DNA of 64,000 bases. Source: Lachnoclostridium sp. GTDB taxonomy: Bacteria; Bacillota; Clostridia; Lachnospirales; Lachnospiraceae. A program made the translations under genes and the position numbers. The notes under the pieces were generated by a model. That model ran no database searches. It saw only the letters and a list, made by a program, of their open reading frames with translations, and was not told where the DNA came from. Positions 19,135-27,451 of the stretch are shown piece after piece. Position 1 is the stretch's first letter. Every line of letters starts with the position of its first letter. The stretch spans positions 204,450-268,449 of the forward strand of contig JAETRR010000002.1 in the NCBI GenBank assembly GCA_021770065.1, read 5' to 3'.

Positions 19135-20121
19135 TCATTTATCTTTTGTTGTTAATATTTCAAAAACCTGCGGCAGAGGGGCGGTAAACTGCCGTCCGGA
19201 GAGATTCCCCAGTGTTCCTGTAAGCGGAGGAAATTCCAGCCGGAAAGCATGGAGAAGCTGATGCTCAAGACCAAAGCGTTCCCGAAAATATCGGTTTATC
19301 CCGGGAACTCCATACTTGGCATCACCAATCAGAGGATGGCCGATACCTGCCAGGCAGGCCCGGATCTGATGGGAGCGGCCGGTAATCAGATGAACCTCCA
19401 GACAGGTGTATTCCCTTCCTCCTTCCGAAATAGTCTCAAGGGGAACATATTCGGTGCAGATAAAACGAGTGTTTTTCTGTTCTTTTTCAAACACAGAGGC
19501 CTGGTTGGTTCTCTCATCTTTTTTCAGCCATCCCTCTATCCGCTGCTGCTTTTCAATAACCCCCGATACGATACAACGGTAAAATTTGCGCAGTTTGTGT
19601 TCGCGGATAAGTTCATTCATGGCCTGAAGTCCGGCAAGGCTCTTTCCGGCAGTAACCAGTCCGCTGGTATTCCGGTCCAGACGGCTGCAGATTCCCGGGC
19701 GGAAGCTTCGAAGCTCTTCCTCATTTATCTGGCCGGATTCCAAGAGGTAGCCGATTATCAGTTCTACCAGGGAAACATCTTCCGGCCCTGCCTTCTGCGA
19801 AAGCAGACCGGCCGGCTTGTCCAGGATGAGAATGTGGGAGTCCTCATAGATAACGGACAGCCGGGGCGTACCGGCCGGCTTTTCTCCCGTATAGATCCGG
19901 GAAGTCGTAAAGTTTTCTATAGTTTCATCCGAGAGAAACAGGCAAATCTCATCTCCTGTCCTCAGACGTTCGTTTCCCTCGGCTTTTCTTTTATTCAATG
20001 TGATATTTTTTTTCCGAAGCATCTTGTAGAAAAAACTTTTGGGCGCTTTATCCATATATTTTGCCAGGAATTTATCCAGTCGCTGATCTGCTTCGTTGGG
20101 TTTAATAGTAATAATTTTCAT
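19135..20121 (-). CDS. RluA family pseudouridine synthase (RluC/RluD-type)
   Basis: Isomerises specific uridines in rRNA or tRNA to pseudouridine. The 328-residue protein has an N-terminal S4 RNA-binding domain (QRLDKFLAKYMDKAPKSFFY, residues 12-70) and a catalytic domain with the Asp motif GICSRLDRNTSGLVTAGKSL (about residues 148-165). The GRSHQIRACLAGIGHPLIGD signature follows. Target sites cannot be told from sequence. The gene precedes the MBOAT gene by 9 bp and may be cotranscribed with it. Confidence 0.92.
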   Translation of the reverse strand: MKIITIKPNEADQRLDKFLAKYMDKAPKSFFYKMLRKKNITLNKRKAEGNERLRTGDEICLFLSDETIENFTTSRIYTGEKPAGTPRLSVIYEDSHILILDKPAGLLSQKAGPEDVSLVELIIGYLLESGQINEEELRSFRPGICSRLDRNTSGLVTAGKSLAGLQAMNELIREHKLRKFYRCIVSGVIEKQQRIEGWLKKDERTNQASVFEKEQKNTRFICTEYVPLETISEGGREYTCLEVHLITGRSHQIRACLAGIGHPLIGDAKYGVPGINRYFRERFGLEHQLLHAFRLEFPPLTGTLGNLSGRQFTAPLPQVFEILTTKDK

Positions 20122-20154
20122 AAAATGATCCTATCATAAAATCCGTTTACAGGC

Positions 20155-20196
20155 AATCAAAAAAGTGTAAAGCCCTTCATCAAAAGACTTTACACT
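20155..20196 (-). terminator. Intrinsic terminator of the 55-residue gene
   Basis: On the minus strand AGTGTAAAG (20196-20188) pairs with CTTTACACT (20172-20164), followed by a run of U residues. It lies between the small gene and rluA-like gene and closes the small transcript. Confidence 0.75.
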
Positions 20197-20227
20197 CTGT
20201 TTTATAAGTTTTTTGTTTCTGTGAATA

Positions 20228-20395
20228 TTATTTGATATCTAATTCACTTGTGACAATCCCGAAAGATTCAAGTTTTGCCTTAACTAATGTTAATTGGTAA
20301 TTTAATTCTTTTTCTACGTCATCAGCATTTTTAATACGCTGCAGGTTGGAATAAACATCAATTAAGTTATTGATCATTTCCTTATCACTGAGCAT
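20228..20395 (-). CDS. Small 55-residue protein, unknown function
   Basis: My translation starts MLSDKEMINNLIDVYSNLQR and ends FGIVTSELDIK. It is charged, predicted mostly helical and without TM segment or signal. The start has a strong AAAGGTGGTG ribosome binding site. It has its own promoter (20437-20466) and terminator (20155-20196), so it forms a complete monocistronic unit, divergent from glnN. The codon use looks ordinary and more AT-rich than that of glnN. I do not recognise a family. Its position suggests, but does not show, a link to nitrogen metabolism. Confidence 0.75.
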   Translation of the reverse strand: MLSDKEMINNLIDVYSNLQRIKNADDVEKELNYQLTLVKAKLESFGIVTSELDIK

Positions 20396-20436
20396 ATGTT
20401 CACCACCTTTTATTGTGCTGTTTCTATGATGGTTTC

Positions 20437-20466
20437 ATTATATCAGATACGGGCACTCGGTGTAAA
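20437..20466 (-). promoter_or_regulatory. Promoter of the 55-residue gene
   Basis: TTTACA (20466-20461) and TATAAT (20442-20437) with an 18-bp spacer on the minus strand, about 42 bp before the ATG. Confidence 0.6.
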
Positions 20467-20504
20467 GTTTTCATAGTTAGAAAAATATTTTTTTAAAATT
20501 CCTC

Positions 20505-20532
20505 TTGACAATCTCAAATATCCGAGTATACT
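20505..20532 (+). promoter_or_regulatory. Promoter of glnN
   Basis: TTGACA (20505-20510) and TATACT (20527-20532), 16-bp spacer, plus strand. The -35 box lies 38 bp from that of the divergent small-gene promoter, so one bound regulator could affect both. Confidence 0.65.
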
Positions 20533-20546
20533 ACATTTCGTAAGCA

Positions 20547-20583
20547 AAGGAGCTTTGGGCATCTGCCCGAAGCTCCTTTTTTT
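20547..20583 (+). terminator. Terminator-like hairpin in the glnN leader (candidate attenuator)
   Basis: AAGGAGCTTTGGGC (20547-20560) pairs with GCCCGAAGCTCCTT (20565-20578) over 14 bp, with one G-U pair and a 4-nt loop, followed by seven T. It begins about 10 nt after the expected transcription start and lies upstream of glnN's ribosome binding site, so most transcripts should stop here unless antitermination occurs. Alternatively it closes a very short RNA and glnN has another promoter, which I do not see. Confidence 0.7.
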
Positions 20584-20628
20584 GATCCAGAATTCTTTCA
20601 GTATCCCTAAAGGAGAGGAGACAACGTT

Positions 20629-22728
20629 ATGAACAAAGAAATCCCCGAATTGTATGGAAGCATGATATTTGGCGACAAGGTAATGCGCAGCAAGCTGCCG
20701 AAGGATATGTACAAGGCGCTGCGGAAAACCATCGAGAACGGAACCCATCTGGAACTGGATGTGGCTAACTCCGTAGCCGTAGCCATGAAAGAATGGGCAG
20801 TGGAAAACGGAGCCACTCACTATACGCACTGGTTCCAGCCCATGACCGGCTTCACCGCCGAGAAACACGACAGTTTTATTGCTCCCGCCGGAGAAGGCGA
20901 GGTCATTATGGATTTCTCCGGCAAAGAGCTGGTAAAGGGCGAGCCGGACGCCTCAAGCTTTCCTTCCGGCGGCCTGCGCGCCACCTTCGAGGCCAGAGGC
21001 TATACTGCCTGGGATCCTACCTCCCCGGCATTTATCAAGGATAAGACCCTCTATATCCCCACTGCTTTCTGCTCCTACAGCGGAGAGGCTCTGGACAAAA
21101 AGACGCCCCTGCTGCGCTCTATGGAGGCTCTGAGCAAAGAAGCCGTAAAGGTTCTGCACCTTCTGGGGAATGAAAGCGTCACACGCGTTTCCACCACCAT
21201 CGGACCGGAGCAGGAATACTTCCTGGTAGACAAAGAGCTGTACAAACAAAGAAAAGACTTGATTTTCTGCGGAAGAACCTTGTTCGGCGCTCCGGCTCCC
21301 AAGGGACAGGAAATGGAGGATCACTACTTCGGCGCCCTCAAACCCAAGGTTTCCGCCTACATGCACGATCTGGATGTGGAGCTGTGGAAGCTCGGCATTC
21401 CGGCCAAAACCAAGCACAACGAAGTGGCACCGGCACAACACGAGCTTGCCCCTGTCTTTGACACGGCAAATGTGGCCGTAGACCACAATCAGCTCACTAT
21501 GGAGATTATGAAAAAGGTGGCCGAGAAGCACAATATGGTCTGCCTCCTTCACGAAAAACCCTTCCAGGGAATCAACGGAAGCGGCAAACACAATAACTGG
21601 TCCCTAATCACCAACGAGGGCGTCAACCTTCTGAATCCCGGGCGCACACCGGCCAAGAATCTGCCCTTCCTGGTATTTTTAATGGCTGTCATCAAGGCCG
21701 TGGACGACTATGCGGATTTGATGCGGATCTCCGCCTCCAGTGCCGGAAATGATCACCGTCTGGGCGGCAACGAGGCTCCGCCTGCCATAGTATCCATTTT
21801 CCTGGGCGACGAGCTGACAGCCGTCCTTGACGCCATTGAAAGCGATACCCATATGGGAAAGCAGGAGGCCGTGCAGATTGACATCGGCGCCCATGTACTG
21901 CCCCATTTTGTAAAGGATAACACAGACCGCAACCGCACTTCGCCCTTTGCCTTCACCGGAAACAAATTCGAATTCCGGATGCTTGGCTCCTCCGCTTCCG
22001 TAGCCACACCCAACATTGTGCTCAATACTGCCGTAGCCGAGGCACTGGCGCAATTCTATGAGGAGCTCAAGGGAACGGCGCCGGAAAATATGGAGCAGGC
22101 CGTTCACGAACTGTTGAAAAAAGCCATAAAAAAGCATAAAAAAATTATTTTCAACGGAAACGGATACTCCGAAGATTGGATCGAAGAAGCGAAAAAACGC
22201 GGCCTTTACAACCTGGTGTCCACTCCCGACTGCCTGCCGCAGTTTATCGAGGATAAAAATGTGGATCTCTTTACCAGACATCACATCTTTACCAGGGAAG
22301 AAATATTCTCCCGCTATGAGATATTACTGGAAAACTACACCAAGACCGTGCTCATTGAGGCCCGGACTCTGGATGAGATGCTGACCAAGGACTTTCTGCC
22401 GGCCGTCAATGCCTATGCCGGTGAGACTGCCAGAAGCGCGGCTTCCAAAAAAGACTTTCTGCCGGGCTTATCCGTGGACGCAGAGGAAACACTCGTATCC
22501 GAACTGACCGAATCCTACGGAGCGCTCACAGAGGGAATCAAAGAATTAAAAGCTCTGATTTCCAAAGCCGCTGCCGCAGAGGAAGCACTTAAGGCAGCCG
22601 ACATCTGTCACAGAGAACTTCTGGTGAAAATGGATGAGCTGGCCGAAACAGCAAACAAAGCAGAGGCGCTGATACCAGACTCCTTCCTTCCTTATCCGAC
22701 CTACGATCAGCTTCTCTTCTCGCTGTAA
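20629..22728 (+). CDS. glnN: Glutamine synthetase type III
   Basis: ATP-dependent synthesis of glutamine from glutamate and ammonia; GSIII is the long, dodecameric form common in Bacteroidetes and Clostridia. The 699-residue product begins with the GSIII N-terminal domain ([15 protein letters not shown]). It carries [11 protein letters not shown] (ATP/metal region), [20 protein letters not shown] and [20 protein letters not shown] of the catalytic core. The C-terminal ~120 residues are helical (GSIII-specific). Ribosome binding site GGAGAGGAG. The stop codon is 10 bp before purF, so the main glutamine-making and a glutamine-using enzyme are cotranscribed. Confidence 0.97.
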   Translation: MNKEIPELYGSMIFGDKVMRSKLPKDMYKALRKTIENGTHLELDVANSVAVAMKEWAVENGATHYTHWFQPMTGFTAEKHDSFIAPAGEGEVIMDFSGKELVKGEPDASSFPSGGLRATFEARGYTAWDPTSPAFIKDKTLYIPTAFCSYSGEALDKKTPLLRSMEALSKEAVKVLHLLGNESVTRVSTTIGPEQEYFLVDKELYKQRKDLIFCGRTLFGAPAPKGQEMEDHYFGALKPKVSAYMHDLDVELWKLGIPAKTKHNEVAPAQHELAPVFDTANVAVDHNQLTMEIMKKVAEKHNMVCLLHEKPFQGINGSGKHNNWSLITNEGVNLLNPGRTPAKNLPFLVFLMAVIKAVDDYADLMRISASSAGNDHRLGGNEAPPAIVSIFLGDELTAVLDAIESDTHMGKQEAVQIDIGAHVLPHFVKDNTDRNRTSPFAFTGNKFEFRMLGSSASVATPNIVLNTAVAEALAQFYEELKGTAPENMEQAVHELLKKAIKKHKKIIFNGNGYSEDWIEEAKKRGLYNLVSTPDCLPQFIEDKNVDLFTRHHIFTREEIFSRYEILLENYTKTVLIEARTLDEMLTKDFLPAVNAYAGETARSAASKKDFLPGLSVDAEETLVSELTESYGALTEGIKELKALISKAAAAEEALKAADICHRELLVKMDELAETANKAEALIPDSFLPYPTYDQLLFSL

Positions 22729-22738
22729 GAGGTTTATT

Positions 22739-24160
22739 ATGAAAGAAAGTTTTCACAGATCAGCAGCTTCTATAGAAGAATCACGTATCAAAGAAGCCTG
22801 CGGTGTGTTCGGGATCTTTAACCCGGACGGTGAGGAGGCGGCCGGTTCCATTTACTATGGGCTGGCCTCCCTGCAGCACCGCGGCCAGGAATCCTGCGGA
22901 ATCGCCATCTGCGATACAAAGGGACCCAAGGGAAACATGAATGTCCGCAAAGGCATGGGCCTGGTCCATGAAGTATTTTCGGAAGCCGCTCTAAAAGAAT
23001 TAAAAGGAAATCTTGGCGTGGGCCATGTCCGCTACTCTACCACCGGGGAATCAAACCTCAATAATGCCCAGCCCCTGGTTCTGAACTACATTAAAGGAAC
23101 TCTCGCACTTGCCCACAACGGAAATCTCATCAATACCGAAGAGCTCCGCAAAGAGCTGGTCCGCACAGGAGCAATCTTCCAGACTACTGCGGATTCCGAG
23201 GTAATTGCCTATCACATCGCCCGTGCAAGAGTTTATACAAGCTCGGTAGAGGAAGCCATCCAAAAAGCCGCCGCCAAAATCAAAGGCGCCTACGGCCTGG
23301 TAATTGCCAGCCCGAGAAAGCTGATCGGCGTAAGAGATCCCTTCGGCTTAAAACCGCTCTGCCTCGGCAGACGCGGCTCTTCCTATATCATCGCTTCCGA
23401 AAGCTGTGCACTCCACGCCGTGGGAGCAGAATTTGTCCGGGACATTCTTCCGGGGGAAATCCTGACCATTTCTCAGAGAGGCATAACCTCCAACCTGCAA
23501 TTATGCCAGAAAAAGCAGGCACACTGTATTTTTGAATACATATACTTTGCCCGGCTGGACAGCACCCTGGACGGCATCTCCGTCTATGAATCCCGTCTGA
23601 AAGCCGGTGCAGCCCTGGCAAAAGCCTATCCGGCAGACGCCGATCTGGTAACCGGCGTTCCCGATTCCGGCCTTGCCGCCGCCCAGGGTTTTGCCGGCGA
23701 ATCCGGCATTCCCTTTGGTCTGGCCTTCCACAAAAACAGCTACGTAGGCCGGACCTTCATCAAGCCCACCCAGGAAGAACGAAAGTCCGGAGTGCGCCTG
23801 AAGCTGAGCATTCTGGAAGCCGCCGTAAAAGGAAAAAATCTGGTACTTGTAGACGATTCCATAGTCCGTGGCACCACCATAGCCAACCTGATACGCCTGC
23901 TGAAGCAGGCCGGAGCCGGAAAAGTACACGTAAGAATCAGCTCACCCCCCTTTTTGCACCCCTGTTACTTCGGCACAGACATTCCCTCCAATCAGCAGCT
24001 CCTGGCCGCCTCCCACTCCGTAGAAGAGATCCGCCGCTTGATCGGCGCAGACTCCCTGGGCTATATGCGCGTAGAAGATCTGGACAGTACCGTAAACGGT
24101 CTTCCATTGTGCAAAGCCTGCTTTGACAACCACTACCCAATGGAAATCCCACAAACATAG
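22739..24160 (+). CDS. purF: Amidophosphoribosyltransferase
   Basis: First committed step of purine synthesis: PRPP plus glutamine to 5-phosphoribosylamine. The 473-residue protein has an N-terminal extension of about 19 residues before CGVFGIFNPDG; in this class the extension is cleaved to expose Cys as the glutaminase nucleophile. The glutaminase domain shows LASLQHRGQESCGIA and VGHVRYSTTGES. The PRPP-binding motif is VLVDDSIVRGTTIANLI (about residues 365-382). Cys residues near 250 and 450 fit the [4Fe-4S] form. It is cotranscribed with glnN, and the long palindromic repeat at 24217-24425 follows its stop. Confidence 0.96.
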   Translation: MKESFHRSAASIEESRIKEACGVFGIFNPDGEEAAGSIYYGLASLQHRGQESCGIAICDTKGPKGNMNVRKGMGLVHEVFSEAALKELKGNLGVGHVRYSTTGESNLNNAQPLVLNYIKGTLALAHNGNLINTEELRKELVRTGAIFQTTADSEVIAYHIARARVYTSSVEEAIQKAAAKIKGAYGLVIASPRKLIGVRDPFGLKPLCLGRRGSSYIIASESCALHAVGAEFVRDILPGEILTISQRGITSNLQLCQKKQAHCIFEYIYFARLDSTLDGISVYESRLKAGAALAKAYPADADLVTGVPDSGLAAAQGFAGESGIPFGLAFHKNSYVGRTFIKPTQEERKSGVRLKLSILEAAVKGKNLVLVDDSIVRGTTIANLIRLLKQAGAGKVHVRISSPPFLHPCYFGTDIPSNQQLLAASHSVEEIRRLIGADSLGYMRVEDLDSTVNGLPLCKACFDNHYPMEIPQT

Positions 24161-24213
24161 AAAACATTGCTCCCAAAACCAGAACGTGCTGCAAAAAACT
24201 TTTACTCCCAAAA

Positions 24214-24436
24214 CCAGGGTCAGCTGCAAAAGAAGTCCTCCGGATTTTCCGATATCAAGTGTCCGGCTGTTCGCGCACACACTGTCTGATGTGGACGGAC
24301 ATTACCAAAATACCAGCCGTTATAAAAATATAACAAGGTAATGTCCATCCAAAGCAGACAGTGTGTACGCGAACCGTCCGAACACGGATATGGAAAATCC
24401 GGAGGACTTCTTTTGCAGCTGACCCGTCCGTCCCAA
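24214..24436. repeat. Long palindromic repeat, copy A
   Basis: Two arms of about 89 bp (24217-24306 and 24337-24425) are nearly perfect inverted copies around a 30-nt AT-rich loop. The flanks are ACCAGGG on the left and CCCGTCCGTCCCAA on the right. The arms are not identical: one reads GATATCAAGTGTCCGGCTGT, the other, read inward, ATATCCGTGTTCGGACGG. The same asymmetry recurs in copy B (38143-38371), in opposite orientation. It lies between convergent purF and deoC. A partial direct duplication (CTCCCAAAACCAG) sits just left of it at 24174 and 24207. It could act as a bidirectional terminator or be a MITE-like element. Confidence 0.85.
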
Positions 24437-25102
24437 TTAATACCCCGAACTCGCCTCATTCTTCACAATCTTCACAATCCTGCTCGTCCCGAGCCGATCT
24501 GCCCCAAGCTCCAGGAACTTTTCCGCATCTCCCATAGAAGAAATCCCCCCGGCAGCCTTCATCCGTACACCCGGTCCGATATGCTCCGAAAACAGCTTAA
24601 TATCCTCAAAAGTCGCTCCGGCCTTAGAAAATCCGGTAGAAGTCTTAATAAAATCCGCCCCGGCATTCGTAACCGCATGGCACAAAGCAATCTTCTCTTC
24701 ATCCGTAAGAAGACAGGTTTCAATAATTACTTTCAGAATTTTATCCCCGCATGCCGCTTTAAGCGTCCGGATCTCTTCCTCAATGGCATCAAACTTTCCG
24801 TCTTTCGCCCAGCCGATATTAATGACCATATCGATCTCATCCGCACCATTTAAAAGCGCGTCCTTCGTCTCAAACTCCTTAGCTGCCGTAGTCATATACC
24901 CGTTGGGGAATCCGATTACCGTACAGACAGCCATCTTATCCTGTACATAATCCTTCACCTGCTTCACATAGCTTGGAGGAATGCACACAGATGCCGTCCC
25001 ATAAGCAATCGCATCATCACAAATCTGCCGGATCTCCTCCCATACAGCCGTCTGCGTCAGCAAAGTATGATCCACATGTTTCAAAATCTCTTTTACATCC
25101 AT
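24437..25102 (-). CDS. deoC: Deoxyribose-phosphate aldolase
   Basis: Class I aldolase that splits 2-deoxyribose 5-phosphate into acetaldehyde and glyceraldehyde 3-phosphate. The 221-residue TIM-barrel protein has [20 protein letters not shown], the region [16 protein letters not shown], and the Schiff-base Lys in [16 protein letters not shown] (about residues 150-155) and [12 protein letters not shown]. Length is normal. It is the last gene of the nucleoside cluster, 60 bp after deoD, and its stop codon abuts repeat A. Confidence 0.96.
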   Translation of the reverse strand: MDVKEILKHVDHTLLTQTAVWEEIRQICDDAIAYGTASVCIPPSYVKQVKDYVQDKMAVCTVIGFPNGYMTTAAKEFETKDALLNGADEIDMVINIGWAKDGKFDAIEEEIRTLKAACGDKILKVIIETCLLTDEEKIALCHAVTNAGADFIKTSTGFSKAGATFEDIKLFSEHIGPGVRMKAAGGISSMGDAEKFLELGADRLGTSRIVKIVKNEASSGY

Positions 25103-25162
25103 TCTTATTCTCCTATTCCGGTTTTACATCCCCTAAACAGTACACCTTCCTTTAAAAAAAGA

Positions 25163-25873
25163 TTAGGCTAATTCCAAAGCAATCTCCATCATCTTTCCGA
25201 AGCCGACCTGCCGATCCTCTGCGCTCAGAGCCTCGCCCGTATAAATATGATCCGAGATTGTCAAGAGACAAAGCGCCTTCTTCCCGGCCTTCGCCGCATT
25301 CATATAAAGAGCCGCTGCCTCCATCTCCACTGCAAGCACACCCATACTTCTCCACAGATCATTGGCATCACTCTTCGCATTGTAGAACACATCCGAAGAC
25401 AGCACATTTCCGACAACCACATGAGTTCCCTGCTCCTTAGCGACAGCAATGGCCTTACTCATAAGCTCATAATCCGCTGTAGGTGCAAAGGTTCCGGGAA
25501 GTCCGAACTGGTACGCATAATTGGAATCCGTGCAGGCGCCCATGCCCACGACCACATCCATCACCTTCACATGATCCTGCAGGGCACCGGCCGAACCAAT
25601 GCGGATAATATTATCCACATCATAAAAATGAAAGAGCTCATAAGAATAAATTCCAATGGACGGCATTCCCATACCGGCCCCCATCACGGAAATCTCTTTC
25701 CCGTGATACGTTCCCGTATAACCGAACATGTTCCGGACCGTAGTCACCAGTCTCGGATTCTCCAGATAAGTCTCCGCAATATATTTTGCACGCAGGGGAT
25801 CTCCCGGCATCAGAACCGTCTTTGCAAAATCTCCCTCTTTTCCCCCATTGTGGGGAGTTGGTACTTTAGACAT
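25163..25873 (-). CDS. deoD: Purine-nucleoside phosphorylase, DeoD type
   Basis: Phosphorolysis of purine (deoxy)nucleosides to free base and (deoxy)ribose 1-phosphate. The 236-residue hexameric-type protein starts MSKVPTPHNGGKEGDFAKTV. It has the phosphate-binding VLMPGDPLRAKYIAETYL, SVMGAGMGMPSIGIYSYEL, and the C-terminal VEMEAAALYMNAAKAGKKAL and TISDHIYTGEALSAEDR (catalytic Asp near residue 204). Its product feeds DeoB, encoded upstream, and then DeoC, encoded downstream. Confidence 0.97.
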   Translation of the reverse strand: MSKVPTPHNGGKEGDFAKTVLMPGDPLRAKYIAETYLENPRLVTTVRNMFGYTGTYHGKEISVMGAGMGMPSIGIYSYELFHFYDVDNIIRIGSAGALQDHVKVMDVVVGMGACTDSNYAYQFGLPGTFAPTADYELMSKAIAVAKEQGTHVVVGNVLSSDVFYNAKSDANDLWRSMGVLAVEMEAAALYMNAAKAGKKALCLLTISDHIYTGEALSAEDRQVGFGKMMEIALELA

Positions 25874-25877
25874 TTTA

Positions 25878-26504
25878 TTACTCCTCTCTCAACCAATATT
25901 TTTTCAAAATCTTCGTAAAAAACTGAATCACCGGACCTACAGCCAGGGCGGTAATCACCGTAACCACCCCCAGCCTGCCGCCCAGAAGCGTTCCCAGAAC
26001 CACCATGGCCAGGTCAAACCCAATCTTCACATACCGGTATTCTTTTTTCAGTACATCGCGAAGCACCAGCACTACTCCGGTAAAAGGATCCACACCGATA
26101 TCCACTGTAATATAAACAGCGACACCCAGGGATAACAGCACACATCCCAGCACACTAAACACAATACGCACTCCGACATCCTCCGAAGCCCCCAGCAGCC
26201 GGTAGATAAAATTTCCAAAATCCACACAAAAGCCGTAAGGCAGAAGATACACAAAAGTACCGATGCTGACATAGCGTCTTCCTGTAAAAAAGAGAAGCAC
26301 CAGAAGCACAATATTTACCACATTGGATGCCGTTCCAAGCTGAGCCTGGCTCATACCGCTGACACTGCGGATTCCGTCATAAACGATTCCGACAGGATCA
26401 TTTCCAAATCCGGCGCAATTATTAAAAGCAACCCCCACGCCCACAAGGAGAACCCCGAAAGCCGCGGCGAGAATACTTTTCCATGTAATCTTATGCTGTT
26501 CCAT
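25878..26504 (-). CDS. YczE/YitT-like integral membrane protein
   Basis: The 208-residue protein has five hydrophobic segments and the family patterns GVAFNNCAGFGNDPVGIVYDG (shortened here) near residues 25-45 and LGVAVYITVDIGVDPFTGVV near 135-155, matching COG2364 (YczE/YyaS). The function of this family is not established. It is placed between the permease NupQ-like gene and deoD with gaps of 10 and 4 bp, so it is part of the nucleoside operon and could be an extra transporter subunit or exporter; that is inference. Confidence 0.8.
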   Translation of the reverse strand: MEQHKITWKSILAAAFGVLLVGVGVAFNNCAGFGNDPVGIVYDGIRSVSGMSQAQLGTASNVVNIVLLVLLFFTGRRYVSIGTFVYLLPYGFCVDFGNFIYRLLGASEDVGVRIVFSVLGCVLLSLGVAVYITVDIGVDPFTGVVLVLRDVLKKEYRYVKIGFDLAMVVLGTLLGGRLGVVTVITALAVGPVIQFFTKILKKYWLREE

Positions 26505-26514
26505 GAGACACCTG

Positions 26515-27450
26515 TTATTTCGACTTTACAAAAATTTTCCCGTTTGCCGCCGGTGTATGGGCCTTGCCCACAAACAGTACCAGTGCCAGGATAGTCACAA
26601 TGTACGGAATCATGGAAATCAGGTTGGGCGAAACCGTATTGCTCTGTCCGGCCAGGGTCTTAATGCCGCTGCAGAGTCCGAAAAGCAGGCAGGCCTTCGT
26701 AGCGCCCCCGGGAGAAAACTTTCCGAAAATTACTGCCGCGATCGCGATAAAACCCTGTCCCACGATTACGCTCGGACGGAACTGGTTGATGGTTGCCAGT
26801 GTTACAAAGGCTCCGCCGAGTCCTGCCAGGAAACCGGACAGAATCACACAGGTATAACGAACCTTGTACACGTCAATCCCCAGGGATTCACAGGCCTCCG
26901 GATGCTCTCCCACTGCACGCAGGTGTGCGCCGAACTTTGTCTTATAGAACACAAACCAGCAGACAAGGGCAAGAAGGAACACCAGATAAGCTACCGAGTA
27001 CACATTCAGCACGTTGCTCCAGAAGGAGCCCGCCGGAAATACGCCCTGGAACAGCTTTGGAAGCTTGCAGCTTGGATCCATGGCCGGTGTGTCCGAAGAA
27101 TTATTGTACATTGCCTTACATAAGAATACCGCAAGGCCCGGTCCAAGGAAATTAATTGCCGTTCCGGCAATGGTCTGATCCGCATGGAAGGAAATACAGG
27201 CCACCGCATGAATCACTCCGAACAATGCCCCGGCCAGACCGGCACAGAAAAATGCAATCCATCCGTTTCCGGTGGTCAGGCCCATAACCGCTCCCGTAAA
27301 GGCGCCGATCGTCATCATTCCTTCAATTCCGATATTGACAACGCCGCTGCGCTCGGAAAAACAGGAACCGAGAGCTGCCAGCAGAAGCGGCGGTGTGGCG
27401 ATTAAGGTTGCATTGATAAGTAACCCGAGATCTTTAATAATCACATCCAT
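26515..27450 (-). CDS. Nucleoside ABC transporter permease (NupQ/YufQ-like)
   Basis: One of two BPD_transp_2-type permeases of a BMP-family nucleoside importer. The 311-residue protein has about eight TM helices, with ERSGVVNIGIEGMMTIGAF near residue 35-55 and HPEACESLGIDVYKVRYTCV, the cytoplasmic EAA-like loop, near residue 200. ATG 27450 is chosen because AAGGAGGG precedes it and the previous gene ends 1 bp upstream. It pairs with the NupP-like permease and NupO-like ATPase directly upstream. Confidence 0.92.
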   Translation of the reverse strand: MDVIIKDLGLLINATLIATPPLLLAALGSCFSERSGVVNIGIEGMMTIGAFTGAVMGLTTGNGWIAFFCAGLAGALFGVIHAVACISFHADQTIAGTAINFLGPGLAVFLCKAMYNNSSDTPAMDPSCKLPKLFQGVFPAGSFWSNVLNVYSVAYLVFLLALVCWFVFYKTKFGAHLRAVGEHPEACESLGIDVYKVRYTCVILSGFLAGLGGAFVTLATINQFRPSVIVGQGFIAIAAVIFGKFSPGGATKACLLFGLCSGIKTLAGQSNTVSPNLISMIPYIVTILALVLFVGKAHTPAANGKIFVKSK

Positions 27451-27451
27451 T

